Shown here: piece after piece, positions 36,910 through 45,685 of the stretch
How the letters are laid out: each line of letters starts with the position of its first letter
Position numbering within the stretch: the first letter of the stretch is position 1
Origin: Macrostomum hystrix
Lineage: Eukaryota > Platyhelminthes > Macrostomidae
Reading direction: 5' to 3'
Length of the DNA stretch: 64,000 nucleotides
NCBI GenBank assembly: GCA_950097015.1
Contig: CATNEN010000038.1
Coordinates: 25,891,001 to 25,955,000 of the forward strand
Made by a program: the position numbers and the translations under genes
Notes under the pieces: model-generated
The model's input: only the letters and a program-made list of their open reading frames with translations
Told to the model about the DNA's origin: nothing
Database searches by the model: none

Positions 36910-37079
36910 GCAGCAGCGGCAGCAGCAGCAGCAGCGACTCCAGTAGCGATGATGAAGACAATGTCTCACTTGCTACATGTACTGAAAGGACTTCACAAAA
37001 TCTAGAGCTGCGCCGAATCGAATGGAGCCCTGCAGGAACGTCTTCAAGCTCAGAGTATGAGCCGAACTCCCCCAGCTAA
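24706..37079 (+). CDS. Giant repetitive, probably disordered protein (about 3785 aa), function unknown
   Basis: Exons 24706-24969, 25299-26217, 26331-35928 and 36503-37079, all GT-AG and phase-consistent (11358 nt including stop). The start is the first ATG after an in-frame TAA at 24646; an alternative is a spliced 5' exon joining at TTTCAG just upstream. No known domain was recognised. The N-terminal ~870 residues are Ser/Arg/Lys-rich without repeats. Then come about 35 tandem peptides of 26-27 aa (27670-30450; core EPALKLPEQRLSFH), a spacer, 12 near-identical repeats of about 91 aa (31270-34490; core GVITEAESIAGFSPESG), decayed copies of these, and a Ser/Asp-rich tail. It is highly charged, with no signal peptide or membrane helix, and therefore probably intracellular. 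A cytoskeletal or scaffold role would be a guess. Confidence 0.8.
27670..30450 (+). repeat. Coding tandem repeat R1, 78-81 bp (26-27 aa), about 35 copies
   Basis: Peptide units follow a pattern of ALKL, P/H-EQRLSFH, a charged EEKQ/DEQQ patch, then D-S-Q-A-H/D-E. Unit types are shuffled, and one block of five units (390 bp) is duplicated (compare 29445 with 29835). Length changes keep to multiples of three, as expected for a translated array. Confidence 0.9.
31270..34490 (+). repeat. Coding tandem repeat R2, about 273 bp (91 aa), 12 copies
   Basis: Each unit contains SKYSKKELRTD, DIHDRRESS, the core GVITEAESIAGFSPESG and ending NPKTEMKIGAADSGVL. Between about 32515 and 34150 copies alternate between two subtypes (GRLISQ and GRHISQ), giving three 546-bp dimers. 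Copies at both ends are more diverged, and decayed copies continue to about 35250. Confidence 0.92.
35929..36502 (+). other. Intron of the giant-protein gene carrying a SINE
   Basis: A 574-bp intron from the donor at 35929 to the acceptor at 36502. About 365 bp of it is a family A SINE in the sense orientation. Confidence 0.65.
36060..36425 (+). mobile_element. SINE family A in the last intron of the giant-protein gene
   Basis: Forward full-length copy: GGCAGCGGTTAACGAGTTTA (A-box region), GAGCTCGATTCCGCGGCGAG (B-box region), GAAAGTCAGGGCAG and CGCTGGCTGCGGGTCTGTGT. Confidence 0.8.
36503..37079 (+). CDS. Terminal exon of the giant protein with poly-Ser acidic tail
   Basis: The long reading frame appears to stop at TAA 35930-35932, but this sits in a donor (GTCAG then GTAACA). 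Splicing leaves two bases of a codon; the acceptor TGCCCAG before 36503 adds a G and enters a 191-residue frame (RWSQSLTTATANQ...). It ends in a serine run encoded by AGC repeats (36881-36943), an acidic patch DSSSDDED and TAG-free sequence to TAA at 37077. Phase match, Ser/acid composition like the main exon, and a SINE confined to the intron support the join. Confidence 0.7.
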
Positions 37080-37504
37080 GAGCAGGAGTCGTCGTCCGGT
37101 TGTCCGGTTTGTCTCTGTCTGTAATTAATAGACGAATTCGCGGAACTCCAACTGACTGGCTGTTCAGACGACCACTGCATGATACCAAAGCGAAAGCCAG
37201 CGAAGTTAATTTGTTGATAGGGAAACTGCTTGCCCTTCAATTTTTTAGTTTGGAATATCCAAGTTCGATATTTCGAGTGTTTTTCGTGAAAGGACGAGTT
37301 TTAGTTATGCAACTGAACAATGGTGCAAAGTTTTTTTCATTTCAGTTTTTGTTGCCTTTTTCAAAAGTAAAGGCAATCGCACCTGTCAAGTTGAACTAAT
37401 TGTAATTGCTTTCAATTCATTCCTTTAATCATGACTTGATTGAGTTAAAGTGCCGTTAATCAATTCGATGATTCTAAAAATTTCTCACACAGCTATAAGA
37501 CTGC

Positions 37505-38505
37505 AGTAGCAGTTCGAGTAGTGACAGTTGAAGCCTGGTAGATTCTCTGGTAGATTCTCAAGCTCACAGGCTACTCGAGTAGTGATAGTTGAAGTCTGAT
37601 AGATTCTCTGGTAGATTATCAAGGGATTCGACAGTCTGGTAGATGTTCAAGCTCACAGGCTACTCGAGTAGTGATAGTTGAAGTCTGATAGATTCTCTGG
37701 TAGATTATCAAGCTCACAGGCTACTCGAGTAGTGATAGTTGAAGTCTGATAGATTCTCTGGTAGATTCTCAAGCTCACAGGCTACTCGAGTAGTGATAGT
37801 TGAAGTCTGATAGATTCTCTGGTAGATTATCAAGGGATTCGACAGTCTGGTAGATGTTCAAGCTCACAGGCTACTCGAGTAGTGATAGTTGAAGTCTGAT
37901 AGATTCTCTGGTAGATTATCAAGCTCACAGGCTACTCGAGTAGTGATAGTTGAAGTCTGATAGATTCTCTGGTAGATTCTCAAGCTCACAGGCTACTCGA
38001 GTAGTGATAGTTGAAGTCTGATAGATTCTCTGGTAGATTCTCAAGCTCACAGGCTACTCGAGTAGTGATAGTTGAAGTCTGATAGATTCTCTGGTGGATT
38101 ATCAAGGGATTCGACAGTCTGGTAGATGTTCAAGCTCACAGGCTACTCGAGTAGTGATAGTTGAAGTGTGATAGATTCTCTGGTAGATTATCAAGCTCAC
38201 AGGCTACTCGAGTAGTGATAGTTGAAGTCTGATAGATTCTCTGGTAGATTCTCAAGCTCACAGGCTACTCGAGTAGTGATAGTTGAAGTCTGATAGATTC
38301 TCTGGTAGATTCTCAAGCTCACAGGCTACTCGAGTAGTGATAGTTGAAGTCTGATAGATTCTCTGGTAGATTATCAAGGGATTCGACAGTCTGGTAGATG
38401 TTCAAGCTCACAGACTACTCGAGTAGTGACAGCCGAGTAGTGACAGTTGAAGTCTGGTAGATGCTCACAGACTGCTCGAGTAGTGACACACGAAGCCTGA
38501 TAGAT
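37505..38505. repeat. Minisatellite, about 59-bp unit with inserted segment
   Basis: Units contain CTCACAGGCTACTCGAGTAG, GTGATAGTTGAAGTCTGATAG and ATTCTCTGGTAGATT. Every few units a segment GGGATTCGACAGTCTGGTAG is added (about 37625, 37832, 38105, 38378), giving a higher-order period of about 273 bp in the later part. It lies 3' of the giant-protein gene. Confidence 0.85.
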
Positions 38506-39291
38506 TTTCAAGCTCTGAGGCAGAGGAGTTATTTTTGTGAAAAGTCCATTTCGTTTGTAGTTCAAAACTAGTTCAAAAATGTAGAAGTGTTGAAATCGTA
38601 TAGTTTTTTATGAGCAGTACTGGCACTAAGCATAAGCTAGTGGACGAGTGGATTTAGTTTGTGATCGATCCTTTGCATAAAAGTTGCATTACAAAGAACT
38701 TGTTAATTGCAACACCGACTGCGAGAGCATGTCTAAATGTGTGGAAAGATAATACTGACTTAGTGATAGCTATGGCACCAAAATACATCATGTCAATGTC
38801 TGTCGCGGTGAAACGTTAAGCCTCGTGGGAAAATGGCTTCACTAGCTGATATGTTATCAATAATTCGCTGATCATTATGACATTGGTGATAATAATAATC
38901 TTGTTGCGTGTTTAGAAATATTTATGTAAATTTAGAAAAGTTTCTGCTTCCTATAGCAAATTCAAGAAGTTTAATATTAAATGTATGTGTCTCCGGCATG
39001 AGCTAGAACTAGGGCAGGAAGTGTTAATCATACAAAATATCGATTTTGATGCAACCACTAATCATAGCCAAAGGGTTGCTAGCAAAAAAAATGTTCAAAA
39101 ATTGATCTATTCCAACTTTCTTGCTTCTTTAGCGTGGCTGCTTAAAATTCGGTCATAATATTAAATTACACTTATGACCATTTTTCTCATCAAGAATCAC
39201 TTCGTCCTACTCTTTTTAAATATAGGGAGCAAATTTTCTTATTAAACCTGCCCAATCGACAGCACAATCCCAGCAACTGTGCGGCACCTCT

Positions 39292-39385
39292 GAAGGCTGC
39301 GTATGGCTGTTCAGTCCATGGACTACCCTCAATTACCTTACCCCCTGCTAATGCTGCTACCTACCTGCTCGTATATAACACTTGG
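39292..39385 (-). mobile_element. SINE family B 3' fragment
   Basis: The + strand has GGCTGCGTATGGCTGTTCAG then TCCATGGACTACCC, the reverse of the family B 3' part. Confidence 0.55.
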
Positions 39386-39889
39386 TAGTGATTTCCCTGC
39401 TGTGATTCTAAAAGTACTTTTAAAATACCAGCTACAACAGTTCACATCAAATTAAATTGCTTTTGAGTTTGACCACTGAAATGAACTCTGCGAGGAACTA
39501 TTTGGATTTGATGGTAGCCTGAAAGATTGGAGCTGCGAGCAGTATGTTGGCAAAGATATCGGAAAAACTGGTCTGATAAGAACCTATACTACAGCGCGCG
39601 TGCAATAGAAAAAGCTACAGAACTCTGACTCGCTTGCCTAACGTTGAGATCCAATGATAAATGATGGATCTGCATTTACGTGTTAGCGAAAGGCACAAAT
39701 TTAGGCCGTACAAAGTTGCAAAACACTTTATAACGATATCGCCAAAGTGGAGTGCAAACAACTTATCAAGACTTAAACAAGTTGAATAAGTTAAGCCACA
39801 CAAACTAAACTCTCTGGATAACTTATGTAATGTGGCATATATAGAGCTTCCATGACAATTATATTTCCAAACTCAAACAGTACTCAAGC

Positions 39890-40130
39890 TGCTGGCAGAG
39901 CATTTAGCTCTCGCACTAAGGTTCTTGAGTTCAAGTCCGCGGCGAGGCCACATGGCGCGCATGATGGGGCGACATTTACTAATCAATGGGCGCACACTGC
40001 CTGGCAATAAAAAGTTTATGACAGATACAAAAATCTGTGCCACTGTGCGCTGGTGTAAATTAGTGAGACGCAAACGTGAGCTAGTGGGTCAGCGGGATCG
40101 GCTAAATTGTCTCGTTGCTGGTTGATGGGT
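39890..40130 (+). mobile_element. Decayed SINE family A copy
   Basis: The head CTGGCAGAGCATTTAGCTCT and GAGTTCAAGTCCGCGGCGAG are recognisable, the body strongly diverged. It lies 3' of the Kv gene, reverse to it. Confidence 0.55.
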
Positions 40131-40145
40131 GGACAGTGATTGGGA

Positions 40146-40151
40146 TTTATT
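40146..40151 (-). terminator. Probable polyadenylation signal of the Kv channel gene
   Basis: AATAAA on the minus strand, 53 nt beyond the TGA stop. Confidence 0.5.
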
Positions 40152-40203
40152 AGTTACTTTATAGTTAGAATAGCCAAGAGACGTCAGTCAAACCTGTACT
40201 CAG

Positions 40204-42009
40204 TCAAGCGTGAATCAGCTTCTCGTCGATAACTTCGGGCCGGACCTTTCGCTGCATAGTCTGCCTGTAGACCGTGTTAAAATTAGTCACAATGACTGGC
40301 ACAGGCAGGGCGATAGTCATGACTCCGGCGACAACGCAGATTCCACCGACCAGCTTGCCGCAGAGACTTCTCGGTACATAATCACCGTAGCCGACTGTGC
40401 ACATGCTGATTACGGCCCACCAGAACGAATCCGGTATGCTGCTGAACTGCAGTCGGTCGTTGCCCGACTCCGTGAAGTAAATCGCCGTAGAGAATAGCAC
40501 AATGCATGTGCTCAAGAAGAACATGAACATGGTCATCTCGCGGAAGCTCATGCGCAGAGTGCGGCCCAATATCTGCATGCCGGTCACGTATTTATGAAAT
40601 TTGAACACACGCAGCACGCGAAGGAAGCCGAACGCCTTTAGTAGATAGGAGCGTCGGTAGCACATCTGCTGATCTGGGCACTCTTCAGCGATGAACACCG
40701 CGGACACAATGAACGGCAGAACGCTAGCAATATCCAGCCAGTTAGTGAGCGAGTATAGCATAGTCTTGCGCGGATAAGGATAGGTGACGATGCGGACGAT
40801 GAACTCCACGGTGAACCAGACAACGCAGAGAGCCTCAAGTATGAAAATCCAGCTGAGCAGATGGGACCGCGGCATCCAGCCGATTGACGGTAGTTTGGTG
40901 GGACCCGGCTGATAGAGTGATCTAACACTGTGTCGACATCTGTCACTGTCGAAAGCGTCAGCAGGAACAGTCTCAATGCAGAACAGTACTATGCTCAGAA
41001 CAATGACTAGTAAGCTGAAAATCGAGACCAGTCGAGCAGTTGGCGATGACTCCGGATGCTCGAATGTGGCGTACAGTCGCGCTCGCAAGCTATGGCCGGC
41101 AACCCGCTTGACTGTACGCCTGGCGTAGCCCTCCGACAGTAGGAAGTCGCGAATGACCAACCGATCGAACTGGAAGAACCTCAGTTCATCGTAGAATATT
41201 TCCTCTGGTACCTCCTGCGGTCGGCGAAGCCGGCCGCCGGTTTGGTAGAAGTTCAAAATCGCCGGAAAAGATGGTCTATGACGATCGAAAAAATACTGGC
41301 AACGCGTTGCGTCCCAGTGGGCCAGTCGTTTCATTTCGTTACCTTTGAAATCGGGTTTGAGTTTCATGCCATTCGTGGCGCTACCTGAATTTTTGTTTAG
41401 GTTTTTGTTTAGGCCTAAAAGGCCACTACAGGGGGGCGCCACTACTGGGCGGGCGCCACTACCCGGGGGGGGCGATTAGGGGGGCCGCGCCCCCCATTGC
41501 CCCCCTGGCTACGCCCCGGATTTAATCGATAGAAAAGATCTCGACATTGACTGACCCGATCTTACAGTTGATATTATTTTACAACGTAAACTAAGGCACA
41601 CTTTAGGGCACAGTTACGTCATGAATGCTTGGGACATTCACATCGGAACATGGCCGATTTCAAGACAAAGTGCATGTATTCCGCTGCCAAAATAATCTAC
41701 ACCCCTCGTGTGAGCCGTCTGCGTTGCGTGCTCAGGGTCGGGTGAAAAATACATTCGAACATACGCTGTTACTGTACCTAGCAATGTGTCCGGGAAACGG
41801 TCGAGCGTTCTCAGCTGTGTTTCAAATAACTCGCCGGAGACATTGATCACCACACGCTGGCATCTCTCTCGAGTGCAGCTGTGCTCCAGCTGGTTAGCAT
41901 CCGTCTTGCACAGCAGAAGAGCAGTGCTACCTTGTGCCTGGCTTCTGAACTCGACCGGCCTTGAGCGGTGATCATCGTGATGATCGTAGCTTCGAAGGAA
42001 TGAGTGCAT
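40204..42009 (-). CDS. KCNA-like: Shaker-type voltage-gated potassium channel (Kv)
   Basis: Exons 42009-41778 and 41342-40204 joined at CTAG/GT in phase give 456 aa. The start ATG follows an in-frame TAA. The T1 tetramerisation domain runs about 52-150 ([32 protein letters not shown]); the join restores the spacing usual for Kv1. FEHPESS before S1 is also Kv1-like. S1 ~181-201, S2 ~240-261, S3 ~276-293 with LDIASVLP, S4 309-328, S5 ~342-365, selectivity filter TVGYGD 393-398, S6 with PVP at 424-426. S4 charges at every third position are K313, G316, R319, R322, K325, K328: the second Shaker gating arginine is Gly. The protein forms tetrameric membrane pores for K+ repolarising currents. The short C-terminus has no PDZ ligand. 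AATAAA follows the stop by about 53 nt. Confidence 0.93.
41411..41520. mobile_element. GC-rich transposon-end-like block in the Kv intron
   Basis: This block of G and C runs in the 435-bp Kv intron includes GGGGCGTAGCCAGGGGGG on the minus strand. Similar GC-rich blocks are a familiar feature of non-autonomous DNA elements in invertebrate genomes (recalled, not searched). I could not define its ends. Confidence 0.35.
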
Positions 42010-42229
42010 CCTATCTTGTACGAGCTGCACTTACCAGCTAAAAGTCTTGTGATCTCTCACTATTTCTCCTGCTCAAACCGTAGTTAGATGAGCCAGGAAA
42101 ATTTATTTTGGCGAATCAACTGTTGCTATGACCGACTGACGTTTTTTACTGACCAATTGCAAGGCATTCTGGTTATAGTGAGCAGCTGTGAGCAAAGTTA
42201 GCAAAGTGCTCATATTTCTATACAGTTAA

Positions 42230-42300
42230 TGCGGCCCGCTGTCGTCTTTTAGGTTCTCTCCGTGGCCCGCACGCTAATAAGTTTGCCGACCCCTGGTTTA
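42230..42300 (-). mobile_element. Possible hAT-type terminal fragment
   Basis: The minus strand begins CAGGGGTCGGCAAACTTATT, which resembles hAT terminal inverted repeats, followed by GC-rich sequence. The opposite end was not found, so this is a fragment at best. Confidence 0.3.
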
Positions 42301-42582
42301 CGTCACCTCCAGAGTAGACAAGCATTAATCCGTTTGACCAGCGGCATGTAGATAAATCAACAACCTTCACCCCTTCTAATTAGTGAATGTGTCGGGCGGT
42401 TAGACAACTGCAGTGTAAAGTTATCTCTATTATAAAATCAATACTAATTTCGCATTGTCACGTAGCCAGAGAGCAGTGTGGTAGTTGGCAAGCTTGATCA
42501 AGCCATCGAAGCTGCATAGGGAATACAGAGAGCTAAAGTTACTGATTAAAAATCTCATTTTAAAGGCAATGTAACTTAGCTG

Positions 42583-42660
42583 TCAGGTCCATGGACTGGA
42601 GGTTAGGACGCCACACCCACCATCAATTACACCCAGCTTAACAGTAGAACCACAGAATAC
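42583..42660 (-). mobile_element. SINE family B fragment
   Basis: TCAGGTCCATGGACTGGAGG then ACGCCACACCCACCATCAAT, reverse of the family B 3' part. It abuts the 518-bp TA-flanked element. Confidence 0.5.
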
Positions 42661-42704
42661 ACTGTGAGTATTCTGTGATTCTGTGTATTCTGTGAGTAGA
42701 ACTA

Positions 42705-43222
42705 CCAAGGGGGGGGGGAATTCCCCCCCCCCGACAATTTTTTGCTGCACCCGAACGGAACAATGCAAGCACACGAAACTCAAGAACACGGGCCAACTAT
42801 TTGTTGCGCATCTTCTGAAACAAGAAACAAGTCGCCAGCTCTTCAGACCGTCGAGATATTCAATGTTTCTGGCCGAAGGTCCGATTTTTCCCATACACGA
42901 ATTTGCACTGCGCCTCAGTGCGGCCTTGCAAGGCCTTCAAAATTGATCAGCATGTCACCCGAATGTGCTTGCATCATCTTTGGTGGTCACCTACCTTTAT
43001 CTAGACGGACTGCGGGACCTTCAAATGCAAAAAATGTGAAAATAGGCCACTCTGGACACCCTGACGCGAATTTCTAAAATTTCACTGCTGAAGCCTAAAT
43101 ATTAGGCGCAGCTCAACCACAGTACACCATCGCCTAGTCTGTCAACCAATCAGTCACCACCCTACGCGGTTAGCTTTCAGGCGCTGCCAAAAATGTTCTC
43201 AGGGGGGAACCCCCCCCCTTGG
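42705..43222. mobile_element. 518-bp non-autonomous DNA element with inverted termini and TA duplication
   Basis: The left end reads CCAAGGGGGGGGGG, then AATTCCCCCC and GACAATTTTTTGCTGC. The reverse complement of the right end reads CCAAGGGGGGGGG, then TTCCCCCC and GAGAACATTTTTGGCAGC. Imperfect terminal inverted repeats of about 45 bp are flanked on both sides by TA (42703-42704, 43223-43224), as for Tc1/mariner-like target duplications. It encodes no transposase. Confidence 0.7.
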
Positions 43223-43224
43223 TA

Positions 43225-44885
43225 TTAAAACGGGTGGCAAAATGGCTTGGTAAGTCCTACTGTTAATGCTGGTATCCATCTGCTATCCACCTTTCACCCC
43301 GTCGAGAATCGATGAAGACCTCGACGATGCCGATGTCTATAAATTGACAAAGAGTTAACAACAGTAAATCTTGCCAAAATAAGGTTTATCGACAGGCTAA
43401 TTAACACAGCAAAACAGACGCATTTATTTGCGGTGCAAAGAGGTTTTTTACACAGAAAGAAATCAAAATTAAATGGCAATAGAAAAAAACTAGCTCGCGT
43501 ATTCGATAAAAGAAAAAGCTTGCCTTGTTTCGCAAGTGAAATTTAACTATACCGAAGCCTTGAAGCACTATTACAGGCCTTGCAATCATGAAATGGCAGA
43601 ATCAAAAAGCAGAATAAAAGAAGCAAGTTGAGAGCATCAAAAACATATTAGTTGAAATTTATTGCATGCGATGATACATAACAATTTTGCAACTAAAGCG
43701 GGAGTTGACTGAATATTTACAGTCCAATATATCATATTGGTTTTCAGCTACTACTTCAAACTAAGTAACTTCAATTTCGTCCGCGAGACCGGCCTGCCCC
43801 AGTTACGAGTAAATCAATTTCACAAAAAGTAACTACTATTACGTCTTGCATATTTTTCATCCGGCTTAAACATTTTTATAGGCCATGATGGGCCTGTACT
43901 TTCAATATATAGTTTTGAGTCTAAGGCATGACACCAAAGTGGGAGACAAACAACAAAAAGAGCTCGTATTGTCGCTCCAATAAGATTGGAGCTTCAAGAT
44001 CGGCTGGATGTGAAAGCGTCGGTGCTATCCAATTAGCTGAATTTTTACTGTGATTCTGTGCTATAGGGTCATAAATCTCTCGGAAGAATTATTATAATTA
44101 CATTATAATAAGTGCTCAGAAGTCATTTTAGTTTACTTTTACTTTAATAATTAGCAAATAAATTTAGTATTTGACGCTGTAAAAGTTTTTCAAAGTCTGC
44201 AAAACAACCACGACAAAGTGATTAAATTTAACTGGAATCAGTACAATATCGATCGAACGGCTAAGAGGCGGTTAAAATTAAACTCAACTGATAATATGCT
44301 GCCAAAAATAGTTCACAAATGATGCTCACAGCAATCACTGGCTGCGAAAGGCCAGGGGCTGCCAGGGGTGACTAAAGGGTGACCACGATTTCGATTTAGC
44401 ATAGAAATGTGATAAAATTAACGACAAACAATTCAGCACATACGGAACATTATTAACATTATGCTGCATCTTACCTTTCGTAAATATGGCCGTAGAGGAC
44501 TATTATCTTACACTTGTTTCTTAACACAGTGTCTCTTTTTTTCTGTCAAAAAGAAGTAGAACAACAAAAAAAGCTAGCTTTTAAAAAAACATTTTTTACA
44601 GGAGAAAACAGCTGCAATAAAAAAACAGGCACTATGAATCTTTGACTCGAAATAAAAAAAGAACGATTGAATACCGAAAGGTCGTAGACACGAATTGCGT
44701 AACAGGAAAACAGATTTGGTGAATTCTGCATTGAGGCATATTAAAGACTTATTAAGACTATAGATAGGGAAAACGAGTTGATGTGAGCAAAATGATCAAT
44801 TTTACCGAGATGAATAATGGAAGCAAAAATTGAAAACCAAGAAATATGTATTATGTAAAAACAATGGGTCATTGATAGGACGCGG
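43225..44885. other. AT-rich intergenic sequence
   Basis: This stretch lies between the Kv promoter side and the ASPP 3' side. I see no exon, SINE or array here. Confidence 0.5.
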
Positions 44886-44889
44886 AACA

Positions 44890-45505
44890 GGTGGCAGATA
44901 AAGGGAGGGAACAGGTGACAATGGTAGGGAAAAGGTGAGAATGGTAGGGAACAGGTGAGAATGAAAAGAAACAGGTGATAATGGTAGGGAACAGGTGATA
45001 ATGGTAGGGAACAGGTGATAATGGTAGGGAAAAGGTGAGAATGGTAGGGAACAGGTGAGAATTGTAGGGAACAGGTGAGAACGAAAAGAAACGGGTGATA
45101 ATGGTAGGGAACAGGTGATAATGGTAGGGAAAAGGTGAGAATGGTAGGGAACAGGTGAGAATTGTAGGGAACAGGTGAGAACGAAAAGAAACAGGTGAGA
45201 ATGGTAGGGAACAGGTGAGAACGAAAAGAAACAGGTGAGAATGGTAGGGAACAGGTGATAATGGTAGGGAACAGGTGAGAACGAAAAGAAACAGGTGAGA
45301 ATGGTAGGGAACAGGTGATAATGGTAGGGAACAGGTGATAATGGTAGGGAACAGGTGATAATGGTAGGGAAAAGGTGATAATGGTAGGGAAAAGGTGATA
45401 ATGGTAGGGAACAGGTGATAATGGTAGGGAACAGGTGAGAATTGCAGGGAACAGGTGAGAACGAAAAAGAAACAGGTGAGAATGGTAGGGAACAGGTGTA
45501 GCTTG
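44890..45505. repeat. 20-bp minisatellite, about 30 copies
   Basis: The unit is close to AATGGTAGGGAACAGGTGAG, with A/C, GA/TA and AACGAAAAGA variants. It starts about 180 nt beyond the ASPP stop codon, so it may be 3' UTR or intergenic. Long reading frames on the minus strand here are artefacts of the array. Confidence 0.9.
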
Positions 45506-45685
45506 CAAAAAATGAGAAACAAGCAACTAGAAGAGGCCAAAAACTTCAGAGTAGAGAATAGCGCAGCAACAGTTGAGCAATTTCAGCTGAAGGAGATGAA
45601 ACAAGAAAGCAAGCAGGCTAAGCAAAGCAAATATTTACAAGCGTAAAAAATACAAAAGCATGAAAAAATCAGGTGAATCAGGCAA

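Larger units (their letters stand above)
38510..40145. other. Intergenic region 3' of the potassium channel gene
   Basis: AT-rich with no supported exon. It contains a reverse SINE B fragment (about 39292-39385) and most of a decayed SINE A (39890-40130). Two genes converge here. Confidence 0.5.

Noticed and set aside
44741-45540. Two overlapping 223-261-codon frames rich in HLFPTI/CSLPLSP
   Set aside because: Stop-free reading of the 20-bp array in two frames, with no splice context or domain.
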